The notes under the pieces were generated by a model that saw nothing but the letters and a program-made list of their open reading frames with translations, did not search any database and was not told where the DNA came from. From NCBI GenBank assembly GCA_027579435.1, contig JANBPK010000921.1, positions 124,001-188,000 of the forward strand: a DNA stretch of 64,000 bases. The letters are read 5' to 3'. The position numbers and the translations under genes were made by a program. Positions 1 through 12,041 of this stretch are shown piece by piece. The stretch's first letter is position 1. Each line of letters starts with the position of its first letter. The DNA comes from Candolleomyces eurysporus. Its lineage: Eukaryota; Basidiomycota; Agaricomycetes; Agaricales; Psathyrellaceae.

Positions 1-38
1 TGGAACCGCCTTCTCTCAGGCGCTCTCATTCTCTCAGC

Positions 39-2129
39 ATGTTCAGCCTCATCCTCATAATCCCGTTCATTGGACTGGGGTCTGCCCTACTTGCGAAAGA
101 AATCGTTGCTCACAGAAGGCGAAATCCGCGCCGGCTTCCGCTTCCACCTGGTCCCAAGGGTCTACCCTTGCTTGGCAACATATTCGACCTTCCACAAATC
201 TTTCCTTGGAAAGGATACGATAAGCTCTGCAAGGAATATGGTAAATCTCTCTCCCTGCTCCAGGATTTAGCATGCGTAATACCTTCCTCAGGCGACATAG
301 TCTATTTGAAAGCGCTTGGACAAGGAATGCTAATCCTCGGTTCTCGTCGCCGCGCTGTCGATTTGCTGGACAAGAAGGCCGTGAACTATTCAGATCGTCC
401 AGTCATGCCTATGATGGATATGTAAGTAGCTTTTTTTTTCTCTCTGCTATCTTACTTCCGGAGTGTCAATGCATTATTTCTCCGATTCGCAGGATGGATT
501 TTAACTGGAGCTTTGTGTCAATGCCCTACGGTGCGGCGTGGAGACAACATCGCCGGGCCTTTCATCAGCATCTCAATAGTAATGCTGTGCAAAAGTACCA
601 CCCAGTAATGAACGAAGAGACAAAGCTGTTCCTACAAAAGATCAGGTCGAACCCCGATCAAGTCTTCACTGCTCTACAATTGTAGGCTAAACCTCAAGGT
701 CTCTTCATACGTCGGATGACTTTCTTACCACAAATTTAGCCTTTTTGGAACCGCAATCATGCGCACGGCTTACGGCTTTGACGACATCAGACAGAATGAG
801 TCGCTCATCCACAACGCCGAGAAACTCATTCTGGAACTCGCTGAGGCATTGGTCCCAGGCAGGTTTCTTGTGAACAACCTTCCCATCCTACAGTATGTTC
901 CGTCCTGGCTTCCTGGTGCCGGGTTCAAGAGGCAATTCAAAAAAAACGGCTCAGCTGAACTTCNAAAACGCGGTGTCTTCCATTCGAGGAGGCCAAACGT
1001 GACGTAGTAAGTACTGAGTATTCCGAATACTTTTGTTCGGAGCTCTCATAGTGTATCAGGAAGATGGGAGGAAAGGCAGTCACCCCAGCATGGCGGACAG
1101 CCTTATCGACTGTCTGCCTGAAGCAGGCGACCCCAATCGAGCAGATCTGGAGGCAATAGCACGTAATGTGTGTGCTGTAGCGTACATGGGTAAGTGATTG
1201 GCATCCTGACACTCGTTTTATGAAGTGACGGTTGCACCGATCCATAGCTGGGGCGGAGACCACTGTTAGCTCGGCGATTGCTCTCGTATACATCCTTGCA
1301 AACTATCTAGAGGTGCAGACGAAGGCCCAGGCAGAGATTGACAAAGTCATCGGCTCAGACCGACTGCCCCTCGTGTCAGATCGCCAGGAGTTACCGTACG
1401 TTCACGCAATTGTCAAAGAAGTTGGTCGGTGGCACTCTGTGGTTCCTCTTGGTGAGCGTTGTCGATTTGTAGTCGATGCTTCATCGGTGCTGACGCCCAC
1501 CATTATACTCAGGTGTGTCCCACGCCAATATGGAAGATGACGAGTATGATGGCTACTTCATTCCGAGAGGAACTGTCGTATTTCAAAATACCTGGTAAGC
1601 GACTTGAAAACCTTGGTCTTTGAATATGAGTGCTCCCTGACTGACGTCTCGACAGGGCTATCATGCACGATCCCGATATTTTCGACCGACCTTTCGAGTT
1701 CATTCCTGAACGGTACATCAAGGACGGAAAAATCGACCCATCGGTTCCAGATACAGATATTGCAGCTTTCGGATATGGGCGTCGGTAAGTCACCCCCATG
1801 TCCTACCTTTTCGATATGACCTCGAAGCTAGAGACAAATCGACGACAGTATCTGCCCTGGGCGACACTTCAGTAACGATGCTCTGTTTCTAATGGCTGCG
1901 TCGCTCCTCGCGACTTATAACATTACCGCCCCGAAGGACAAAGAAGGGAATGTGGTTCCGTTGAAGCTTGAACTAAAGAATCCAGCCATCAGGTAGGCTC
2001 CATCCAACTTCTCACCTTTCGACAGCCGATAACATGGACTTTTGCATACCCGTTTGCACATGAAGCAAACCTGGACTGTTCAAGTGCGAGATTCGTCTTA
2101 GGCCGGGGCGCGAACACCTCCTGCAATAA
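39..2129 (+). CDS. Cytochrome P450 monooxygenase
   Basis: Haem-thiolate monooxygenase of about 500 residues, expected to be anchored in the ER. The N-terminus is a hydrophobic segment (FSLILIIPFIGLGSALLA) followed by a basic stretch and the proline-rich hinge PLPPGPKGLPLLGN. The I-helix reads AGAETTVSS, the K-helix ExxR motif is EVGR, a PERY motif is present (FIPERY), and the haem loop FGYGRRICPG contains the cysteine ligand. The gene has about nine short introns. The haem-loop intron is 1785-1848, and the last intron (1993-2065) leads to an end reading CEIRLRPGREHLLQ. Around 940-1017 the frame cannot be kept cleanly: a run of eight A, an N at 964 and an unclear donor lie together, so I suspect assembly error. 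The motifs resemble mushroom CYP5144-type enzymes, but the subfamily and substrate are not assignable. Confidence 0.9.
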
Positions 2130-5100
2130 GTAACGTCTCGGCGATGTACCTGTGAGTCTGATGCAAGCTCTTTCCAGGCTCGATACCGTGGAGTGGTAGG
2201 TTACGCATCACAATGTTGAAACTTTTTCCGGGACTTCCAGACTCCCATCGCTATCCCATGGTTATGAGCCATCTCCATGTCATGTATATAAACATAAGTC
2301 ATGAATCCAAGCAGACTAGATAGGCGTACTTCACAACATCTTACCTTAAGTTTTGGACCCATTCTAAGTTGTTCGAAATCGTTGCGGAAGAGGGAGAAGT
2401 GAAGCAATGTCATTATTAGCACCACCTTGGAAGTGGCTGTAACGGTCATCGGGCCAGGAGGACACGCGAGAGCCGAACCGACAAGGGCATTTGGATTAAA
2501 GTCGCCAAGACTGATCAAGACCATTCTAAAGTTGGCGGTACAAGGACTCCAGCTTTCGGAGTGTCACTCATGTAAGGTCTGCGGGCATTCAGAACTAGTC
2601 CGGTTCCGAGACGAAACGCATACCCGAGCTCCATGGGCCCAAGCACTCCCAAGCTGGTGATGCTTCTATCTCGCCCAGCGGTGGAGTACTCATTCTTACA
2701 CGCGCCAAGTAAGCCCGCCACGGAGCATTGATGCAGTGACCGAAGACGAAGATCCACAGCCATCACTACAGGAAAGCCTTTGAGCTCGACGATTTCGTCT
2801 ATTTGATACCAGAGATTACGGTTGGTTGACTTTGGGAGATGAAGCGTACATCTAGGTAGTCTGCAGTGCCGGAAGGCACTAGAGATAGGGAATTTCTCAC
2901 TCGTCTCCAGCACCAAGTACACGGATAGGGTCCGGTGGTCAGAGACCAGACATGTCCACTTGTAACCAACAAGTAGCTCAATAGCAAGTGTCTGTGGCAT
3001 GCGTTTTCGTCACCTCTGCAGCGGAGCCTCTGTAAAAGATGACGACGGTGCTTGAATATGGGATAAACTCGCTGAAGACATTCTACCCCCTTGGCGGCCT
3101 CTCCTGCGAGTCTCGACCCCTAGAAGACTACTTTGCGTTCCGGAGCGGCAGTAGTTCCAATCTCATACTCTTGCGAGGGAATTCTCGACCACTAAGTTAA
3201 TGAACGGAGCGCATGAGGGGGAAATGGGGAGATATAGAGTTCAGACACGTACAACCAGAGAAGGTAGATTCGGAAGGGAAAGCGAATCCTTCGTCGAGTA
3301 AAGATGCCAAGGACAAGAAGATGGTCTTATCAGGCAGGACACGAATTCTATGTATAATGCCTGAGGGGTGTACCTGTTCGAATCCCGTCCTTTCCGGCCG
3401 CGCCTGTTGGATCTTACTCGTCGTCCAAACTTCTCAGACATGCGGTGGAACAGTGCGACCGGGAACGAGCCTTGGCGAGCACGCCATCCAGCGAGGGGAA
3501 AGTAGGCAGCAGATCTTGGCCCGAGGAAGAAAAAGCAAGTAGTGAGAGCGATCGATCCCGGTTACGTTTCTTGCCTTCCACGGACGGAACACTGAGGAGA
3601 AGGTTGGGTTTGCTTGGGCTTATCCAAACAAGATACGGGCTACTGATCGGCGTTCCAAATTGAGAGTTGTTTTGTTAGTGACCGCTTCTTCCAATGAAAG
3701 AGAACCGTAGAATCGATCGGAGAGGCAAACAGAAGACTGGGTGGGTTCGGATAAAGTATGACAGACTACACCCCTGCGGTATGACCATGTCGATATACAA
3801 GCGAACAAGACGAGGGACGAAGCAGAAGCTCATCACCCAGAGAGGTATGCCCCACAGCCCAGTTTTGCCAAGAGAAGATCGAGGTTCGCGAGAAGGCAAG
3901 AGAACAAGCTGCACGAGGGAGATACACGGAAGGAAGGGTGACAAGAGCACTACATCTCCTTCTCCGCGCATTCTTTTCGTTGGGATCAATTCAACCTGAT
4001 AGGATGTAGAGCGTACCTCGCTTGGACTCCTCCGATACTTAGGCTACGAAGTGACTTATTACCTGTGTATTATCCACGATGAGGAGAATAGCCAGTTTCG
4101 TCTTGTTGCAGCCAAGCCGGATGGACCTAGGCTCACCTTCCTTTTTGGCGCTGGGATGAGTGCGAATGCGAGTGACTTACTAGAGACTCTAGTTGTATCT
4201 GGTAGGCCATTCCGGTCGGAAGGACTCACAAACCCAAGAAGCTGACTCGAGTCAGCAACCACACGACCCGGTTTGGCATTCCCCGCACAAGTCCTCCGCA
4301 CTCAGTTTCACCGAGGAGTTGAACAGCCAAGAAAATTGACCGCTTTAGGTCCAGATACGTTGCATCGAGTGATTCTTTCCAGAGAAAGAAGACCACAGTA
4401 GATGATACTGAACAGATTCTCTCGTTGAGTCGCTTCTGGCTGGTTGTGGCGTTGTGTAGAGGTTCGTCTTGGGAGTCAATTGAGATTCAAATACCGGGGG
4501 GAAGTCAGAGGAAAAGTGTAGCAAAGTTCGGCTCTTGCAAGGCAGTCCTCGATTTGACGGCAGTGGAGGTGGATGGTAAACAAGAGCTTTGATGACCAAG
4601 TGAAATGTCGCCAAGGCCTTTGCCAAGCATGATTAAATATGGATGAGTACCTAACAAATCTGGAAGATCTTCTTCAGGACCTCACACAAGCTAGCGGCCT
4701 TCAAGCTCCATCCATACATAATGAAACTGTTTGAATTCCCCATGCTTCTCAAAGGGAAAATGCAGCGCTGGTTCTATACAGTCACATCCGGACCAAGCAA
4801 TCCCAGCAGCTCTGAGTCGACTCCAACTCGCTTCAGCGGCACAACTTTTTTTTAGTCGGTTGATGGACACTGGCAGGCTCGCAAGGGAATGGTTTTTTGA
4901 TTTATTGAGCAACCGAATCAGACCCTTACGCTCATGGCGTCACTAATTATAGATATTGGCTTCAGCCAGACAACTGGACCGTTACGCAAAGAGCTTCACT
5001 ATAGTTAAACCTTCTGTTGGTCCAAAATTGAATGATGATGGTAACTCTCAAAGGAGGAAGCAGGCGCTCATCCTCTTGGCACCATGATTTGGTTCCATAT

Positions 5101-5326
5101 CTCCGTCGAGCCCAAAAATGTGCCCTCTTACCTCAGAAAGGTAAGCTTGAACCGATTTCGACCCGAAACCGGTTTTTCAGTAACGCCAAGAAGGGTGGTA
5201 TCCATAAACGCAAACTACTTAAAGGCCGGACGGTATTCCAAATGAAACGCATTCTCCATCCTCCCTCTGAAACTGCAGCACTCGGCTACAGAACCTCCTC
5301 TTAATCTCGCTCTATTGTCAACAATC
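2130..5326. other. Gene-poor 3.2-kb stretch
   Basis: I can support no gene here. The longest open stretch is 161 codons on the minus strand (2515-3000). It has no recognisable motif and no plausible splice partners. No long direct or inverted repeats, target-site duplications or transposase-like frames were visible by eye. The stretch could hold the 3' end of the P450 gene, the promoter of the next gene, and decayed or lineage-specific sequence. Confidence 0.5.
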
Positions 5327-6845
5327 ATGTCTCCGTCTATTGACTATTTTTCTAAGCTCTCATCAGCGTCGAACACTACTGGCGACCACTCACCCCAGTC
5401 TCGGTCACCGTCGTCTTCTCCTGGATCTGTGTCTCCAGTCGACGGAGTCTACTACAATGCTCGATTGGACCCTGCCAACTACCTGGAAGGCCCTCTTTCG
5501 TTCAATCCCGCAACACGGCTCCGTCAAATGCTGGCTCGACCTGGGATAGTCGTATGTTGACACATGTCTTTCAAGGCACCCTGCACCTATTAACGACTAA
5601 TTACAGGTGGCACCTGGAATATGTGACGGCATCAGCGCTCGGTGTGCACTAGAGGCCGGCTTCACATGTCTCTATCAGAGGTATGTCACTCCCCCTTCTC
5701 AGCTGTCCCCATAACAAACTCTTTGTGTGATATGGTGCAGTGGAGCCGCTACAACTGCGTCACGGTTAGGCCAACCCGACTTGGCCATCGCGACCCTGAA
5801 CGACTTCGTTGGGGTGAGTGCGACTCTAAGGACTATCATTCCCCTGTTTAATTAATCTTTGTGAACAGGCAGCCCAAATGGTCTGCAGTCTGGACCCCAC
5901 GGTGCCTGTCATTGCCGATGCAGACACAGGGTATGCTCATTTCCTCTTTCTGAATCCTTGGAACAACTCACTGAGTTCTGTTCTTCAGTTTCGGAGGCCC
6001 AGCGATGATCGCTCGAACGGTGACCCAGTACGCTCGTGCTGGTGTTGCAGCGCTTCACATTGAAGATCAGGTGCAGACAAAGCGCTGTGGCCATCTCCTC
6101 GGCAAGCAAGTAGTATCCAGGGAGGAGTTCTTGAGCCGTGTTCGCGCCGCCGTCCTGGCTCGCGATTCCATTCCAGGAGAATCGGACTTTGTGGGTCTTT
6201 GATGCATTCCAATTCATATTCTGTAACTGACACTGACAACTATCACTTAAGGTTATCATTGCTAGAACTGATTCTGCTCAGGTTCTAGGAATGGAGGAGG
6301 CTGTTACACGATTGAAGATGGCTGCAGATCTTGGTGCAGATGTCTGCTTTATTGAGGGTGTGCGGACGAAAGAACTTCTCGAGTCGACTGTCGCTGCACT
6401 GTCTCCGAAACCAGTAAGTCCCTCTTAATGCAATATAGGAATATGCCATCTCAATTATGAAAGGTACTCGTCAACGTGATATCTGGAGGCTTAACTCCTT
6501 CGTTCACAACCCAAGAAGCAGAAGCAATGGGCGCCAAAATCATCAGTAAGCCTCGAGCTCGATTTTTTCGACAGGAATTTTGCTGAGACCGTCATATATT
6601 AGTCTTCTCACTTGTATCCAGCGTCGCAATGCTACATGCCTGCCGGGCCGCTATGCAGCTCCTCAAGAAGACCGGTACAGATTTTACTTCAGCACAAGGC
6701 ATGGATCCCAAGTCGTTTTTCGAGGTGATGGGTACGAACTCGTTCAACCTCTTGGAAAAATATAAGTTCTGACCCTTGTAAAGGCCTAGACGACGTCGTG
6801 AAATTTGATGCTATGGCTGGAGGCACAGCTTTTGCCACCATTTAG
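5327..6845 (+). CDS. PEP mutase / isocitrate lyase superfamily enzyme
   Basis: TIM-barrel enzyme that makes or breaks a C-C, C-P or acetyl bond next to a 2-oxo acid. A serine/proline-rich leader of about 45 residues precedes the barrel. Visible motifs are APGICDGISARCALEAGF at the start of the barrel, the metal-binding ADADTGFGGP, HIEDQ, and the catalytic loop KRCGH of the ICL family. These are followed by IARTDS and a C-terminal SFFEVMGLDD segment. Six or more short introns interrupt it, the first beginning after ARPGIV. Fungal relatives include oxaloacetate acetylhydrolase (oxalate producing) and methylisocitrate lyase-like proteins. I cannot choose between them by eye, because the discriminating residues need an alignment. 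The chosen start is the only in-frame ATG near the conserved body. Confidence 0.85.
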
Positions 6846-7240
6846 TTCCATTCTTCCTCTCTCTCCTTGACTTTTCTCCGTCCACGAACTCTTGACTTGT
6901 TTGGTTTACTTATTGCCTTGTATCCACCACCATAATTGTTGTTACTATTATCTGTTTTCGTACGTCCACCCATCCTCACACATTGACTATGACCTGTATT
7001 TCCCTATATGATCCGTGGTTTTTCGTTATTGGGGCTTTCTATGTATGTTTCTTGAAACTTTGGGCGCTTAGTGCAGAATGATGTCATCTGGGGGCCGGCC
7101 AAAAGGTCCGGTGATTCTGAAGTTCTTGAACCGGAGGTCCGCTGTCCGAATTGGGTCAACGAGTAACTCTCCTCCAACCATTCGCTTCTTCTCCGCTTCA
7201 CCCCCCTCAGCAGTCTAAGTATCGACAGGGTCATTGAGCC
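6846..7240. other. Intergenic region
   Basis: Holds the pyrimidine-rich 3' end of the PEP mutase-family gene and the promoter of the next gene. I see no further gene or repeat. Confidence 0.5.
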
Positions 7241-9692
7241 ATGCCAGGAGAAGTCAAAGTCTCTGGAAAAGAGGTCGCGAAACACAACAGCCGGGAAAGC
7301 TGTTGGATCATTGTCCACGGTATGATGAAGCTGCCAATAGCAAGCTCGAGATTAGTCGTAACTCAACATTTGTTTAGACAAGGTTTACGACGTGACGGAT
7401 TTCTTGGATGGTATGTGTTCACCAGTGTTCTACGCTCGTAATGCTGAAGAAAACCTCAGAGCATCCTGGTATGTCGACAGCATGCTTGTTTGACGGACGT
7501 TAACCCGCGTAGGTGGAAGCAAGATCATCTTGAAATATGCTGGGAAGGATGCGACGTGCGTGAATGACTGTCAAATATCTCTATCAGGCCTAACGCATTT
7601 CATGATAGACAAGAATACGACCCCATTCACCCACCCGATGCCATAACTACTCACCTACCCCGCGAAAAGCAGTCAGTATTTCCGACTCAAATTCAGCAAG
7701 AGAGCTCAAACCACGTAACGTTTAGCCTAGGGACAGTAGAACCCGATACAGCCGAGAAGATTGAAGTGAAGATTACAGATTTGGAGAAGCTGCGTTTGGA
7801 GCGCTTCTCTCGACGACCTCCCCTGTCTGAGGTGCTCAATCTCCATGACTTTGAGGTCCGCTGCTCCTCTCCCCTCCATCGTGAGCTCTAAAAACTGACT
7901 CAGAATACACGAACTAGGCTATCGCAAAGCTCGTTATGCCCGAAAAGGCATGGGCGTACTACTCCTCTGCAGCAGACGACGAAATCACGAACCGAGAGAA
8001 CCACGCTGCATATCATCGGTGAAGATTCCCTTACCTGGCTCTCTCTTCCCATGTACGTTCGACTAACCCTATGAAACTAGTGTATGGTTCCGTCCGCGGA
8101 TCTTGGTCGACGTTACCAAGGTAGATTGGTCAACTAGAATTCTCGGACACCAATCAAGCATGCCAATCTATATTGTATGGCTAGTCTCATCCACACCGTG
8201 TATCCTCCCCTAACTCTTAACTCGTAGACTGCCACTGCATTAGGGAAGCTGGGCCATCCAGACGGAGAGCTCAATCTTACTCGGGCAGCAGCAAAACATG
8301 GTGTCATTCAAATGGTATGATCTCACGTTTCCACTGGTGCATTGCCAATCAACCTTGTTCAATGTTCTTCGATAGATCCCAACCTTGGCTTCATGCTCGT
8401 TCGACGAGCTAGTGGACGCTGCTCAGCCAAACCAGGTCCAATTCTTACAGCTGTAAGTCCTCCGATGCCATGATGTAGGCCCCACCTAACCCATTATGCT
8501 TCAAGGTATGTCAATAAGGATCGAGAGGTCACCAAACGCATCGTACAGCACGCAGAGAAGCGGGGCATTAAGGGTCTCTTCATCACGGTTGACGCTCCGC
8601 AACTTGGAAGGCGAGAGAAGGTGCGCTCACATATCTGGCCCCAGATTCAGACGACGACCTAACTCAGCGACCATCATGAAAGGACATGAGAATGAAATTC
8701 GAGGCCGAGGATCCATCAGAAGTGAAGAAGAGTGGCTCAGACAACGTGGATCGCTCACAGGGGGCGGCACGAGCTATCAGCGTAATGGGGCTTTCTCTCC
8801 TTCTAACTTGCATTCACTCATCTTTCGTGGTAGTCGTTTATCGACCCTGGCCTTAACTGGAATGACTTGGATTGGTTCAAGAGCATCACCAACAGTCTGT
8901 CCTCTCTACGGCTCTTAACCTTCACTACGAGACTAACGGAATGCTATAGTGCCATTAATCCTCAAGGGGGTTCAACGGTGGGAGGTAAGACACGCATCTT
9001 TGATCGTCTAGCCCGTGATGATGTTGATTTCTTCCCCAGGACGCATTAAAAGCATACGACCTCGGCTTGGCTGGAGTTGTGTTGTCCAACCACGGGGGCC
9101 GACAATTGGACTTCGCTCGTTCGGGACTTGAGGTTCTCGTCGAGGTCGTCAGAAAATTGGGCAAGCGCAGGGGCCTGAAGTTCCCCAACGAGAAGTTCCA
9201 GCTTTTCGTAGACGGAGGAGTCAGGCGAGCAACCGACGTAATCAAGGCTGTGGCTCTCGGTGCGACTGCTGGTGGGTCGTTGTTGGTCAGTATATTCCCC
9301 AGCCGTGCTAAGTTTCGATCTTTCAGTTGGCATTGGTCGTCCGTTCTTGTACGCATTCTCTGGCTATGGTCAAGAAGGTGTAGAACACGCCCTCCAAATT
9401 CTCAAGGTCAGAAATCCCGTGTCCTTGGTCCATTTGGTTGTTCAACAATCCCCAGGACGAATTTGAGATGAACCTCCGTCTTATCGGTGCCACAAGCATT
9501 AAAGACATTACACGAGACATGGTGGATTGTTCAAACTTATCATCTCATGTCGTGGCTGTCCCAGGCGACAGACTTTACAATACCAACTGTCCGTGCATTC
9601 ATTTCGCATCCCTTGACCAAGCTAATTTATACATTTCGACAGACGAAAGCATGCAAACGGCCAGGCTGAAGGAAATCAAGGCCAAGCTGTGA
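7241..9692 (+). CDS. CYB2: Flavocytochrome b2-type L-lactate dehydrogenase (FMN-dependent 2-hydroxyacid dehydrogenase with cytochrome b5 domain)
   Basis: Oxidises L-lactate, or a related 2-hydroxy acid, using FMN, and passes electrons through a fused cytochrome b5 domain. The b5 domain occupies roughly residues 5-80 and has the haem-binding loop DFLDEHPGGSK. The FMN TIM-barrel follows: YYSSAADDEITNRENHAAY, then PIYITATALGKLGHPDGE, then the active-site signature SNHGGRQLD with the catalytic His and Arg, then the phosphate loop DGGVRRATDV. At least ten short introns are present. The last removes bases between TNY and ESMQTARL. Yeast Cyb2 begins with a long mitochondrial intermembrane-space presequence. 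Here the b5 domain starts within a few residues of the first ATG, so either the enzyme is cytosolic or an upstream exon was missed. Neighbours give no pathway hint beyond small-acid metabolism. Confidence 0.92.
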
Positions 9693-10115
9693 TGCGAAAT
9701 CTCAAGGTCGTTTGCAAAGTCTCTGTCCTTCCTGGCAGACGCTAATGGAGTGTCAAGCACCTATTGACCCTGACATCCTCTTACTTTAAACGGTTCATGG
9801 ACACCGGAAACATTTAGGAAAACTGCTTTTGTATCTCAATATCATGGATTCATGCATTTGGCTCCGGAGTCTTGTTGAAAGAGGGGATAATCATGTGTGT
9901 CTAGAGCAAGATTGGCAAGATTGAGAGGTCCCGAAACGGCTCGCCACACATGAAGACCGAGATGTAGGCCTGGGTGACGTGAAGCTGTGAACATGTTGGC
10001 CAGACCAGTGGTTACCAAGAGGGCTTGGCCGTCTTCCGTCACACCCGCTGGCGGCCGTTGAGTTTTATGTGGCTATGTGGAAAAGAGTAGGGATTGTCGC
10101 CCAGTAGATGATAAA
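9693..10115. other. Intergenic region between convergent genes
   Basis: Lies between the 3' ends of the lactate dehydrogenase gene and the TMEM70-like gene. Nothing recognisable beyond presumed 3' untranslated sequence. Confidence 0.5.
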
Positions 10116-11029
10116 TTAATGCAACAGTTCTTCATGAACATTGAAATATCTGAGGACACAGGAGTTGGAAACAGAGTTAAGAACAGAAACGCAGTGCCAA
10201 TCTAGGACGCACCGTATCACTGAGCCGGCTTCATGGCATACTCCTTCTCCGTTTTCTCCCCAGGTGACAATCCACCGTCCAACAACCTTTCCTGTATGAT
10301 CCACGGTTTCTGCCACGGTTTCTTGTTTGCCCACTAGTTCCTTCCCTTCCGTTGCTAACCGCGACGCTGGTAGTGCCATTTGCTGGGCTAGCTCCCACTT
10401 GGCCATCGGTCTCCGCGTTTCAATTAAGAATTCGGGATCATAAACCTATGCAGACATGAGTTCTGTTCTTAGGGTTAGAAAAGTGGCTTAAAACGTACCG
10501 TTGTTGTCCGTGGACGCAGGAATAATGTCAGGGTCGTAAGTTCGAGGACTTCGCCGCCTTTCTCCCCGTCTGGTCTGTGACGGCGCAGCGTTGTGACGTA
10601 TGGCCGACCGCACCACGCAACAAGGGAAGTACTCAAGCCCGACGTTCCGATGGCGATCGAAGCCAACGCAAACCGAGCAGTGTACGGCAAATTCGACTCT
10701 ACGATGAACATGAAAGGTGCTAGTGTCATCGAAAGGCCGAACGAAGCCATTGAGAAGATTTTCAGCTTTCGGAAGGTGGTGGTGAGAGGGCCAGCATATT
10801 CAGACTCTTCCTGGGTTGTCGAGGCTGCTTGGGTGTCCGGTTTGGAGGCTTCTGGTTTGTCCGAATATAGTCTTCGTGGTGGTGCCGCGACCCGGGGGAT
10901 ATGACAGCAAATTGGCTGGCGAGCCAGGAGAGAGGTTCGGCTGAATAGCTCTCTGGATGCTGAGGTATAGGCGCGAGTCGAGAGGGGCCTTGCTAGTCGA
11001 TAGACCGCTACGAAGCGAGGGAGATTCAT
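10116..11029 (-). CDS. TMEM70-like mitochondrial membrane protein
   Basis: Small protein probably in the mitochondrial inner membrane. The N-terminus is an Arg/Ser-rich presequence (MNLPRFVAVYRLARPLSTRA). Two adjacent hydrophobic segments follow (MASFGLSMTLAPFMFIVES and TARFALASIAIGTSGLSTSL). A conserved-looking C-terminal domain reads LFLRPRTTTV, then YDPEFLIETRRPM. Introns at 10446-10498 and near 10150-10213 restore the ending GSVIRYFNVHEELLH. The hairpin of two membrane segments plus a soluble tail matches the TMEM70/TMEM186 layout; TMEM70 assists assembly of ATP synthase and complex I. An in-frame ATG at 11095 would add 22 residues. I prefer 11029 because it gives a typical presequence and leaves promoter space to the divergent dynactin gene. 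Assignment to TMEM70 is from pattern and layout only. Confidence 0.65.
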
Positions 11030-11145
11030 GGTGGTAGGACGTAACCCGGAACCGGCTGCTGCGACGCGTTTTGCCCACGGCCAATATCTGGCCAATACCG
11101 GCGCGTCTATTGCAACCGGTCATCTCTCTTTATATCCCGACAGCC

Positions 11146-11933
11146 ATGGCAGCATTGAGCACAGACCCACCAATACTATACTCGAAGGCAGAGTTTATTG
11201 AGACAGTAAGGATTCCAGATATCTTCCAGTTATTAGGCACTCATCCACCAATCAGGACACAGGAAACAAGGTTTCTCGTCGTGCAACCATTGCAGGTCCT
11301 CAGAACATCATTCTGGGTGGAAAGACCATAATTTCGAGTGGTGCAATCATACGTGGCGATCTACGGAGAACAGGGCCAGGCCATGCCGTGGTCATTTCTC
11401 TAGGCCGATACTGTCTCGTTGGCGAGGGCTGCATTATGAGGTGAGGGGCGAACTGTCTTTGCTACCGTCGTGTACAGCGATGTGACTGATGAAAGGCCAC
11501 CTTACAAGACCTATCGTGGCAACTTCAACTACTATCCCATGAAGATTGGAGACCATGTTCATATCGGCGCCAACACCGTTGTTGAGGCAGCGACCATTGG
11601 AAACCATGTAGAAATTGGGAAAAACTGCATCATCGTAAGCCAATTTGCCACCCATGGTCTGTCCCGTACTGATTGCTGGAGCAGGGCAAATTCACAATTA
11701 TCAAAGACTGTGCAAAGATTGCTGACAATACGGTGATACCACCCAACACCGTCATTCCTGCCTTGGCGTTGTTTTCTGGTTCTCCAGGTCAGCTCCGCGC
11801 ACCTACAGCTCCTGTCTGAACCTCACCGTTTTTACTTCTTCTAGGTCAGTTTGTCGAAGATTTACCCGAATCGACACAAGACAATATTGAGGCCTACACG
11901 AAGAGCTACTATGCACGATTCCAGCCCTCGTAG
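11146..11933 (+). CDS. DCTN5: Dynactin subunit 5 (p25), left-handed beta-helix protein
   Basis: About 190 residues, the usual p25 length. The chain is a series of hexapeptide turns of the gamma-carbonic-anhydrase-like beta-helix: NIILGGKTIISSGAIIRGDL, then GRYCLVGEGCIM, IGDHVHIGANTVVEAATIG, VEIGKNCIIGKFTIIKD and NTVIPPNTVIPALALFSGSP. RPPYKTYRGNFNYYPMKIG lies between them and is typical of p25. In dynactin, p25 sits at the pointed end with p27, Arp11 and p62, and helps attach dynein to endosomal cargo. Four short introns are present; the first falls after FIET. The gene is divergent from the TMEM70-like gene, with about 115 bases between the start codons. Confidence 0.93.
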
Positions 11934-12041
11934 CTCCACAACTCGTTTATAGTATCCGTATTTAATGACAACCACTTGCTGTATTCTACTCCTAATCCTT
12001 TCTATCCTTCTGTATGCCCGAATGCAAGTCTACATGCGTCA

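Noticed and set aside
3366..3395. tRNA-like T-loop word gttcgaatccc
   Set aside because: The T-stem does not pair well, and no matching anticodon, D-arm or acceptor stem could be built upstream.
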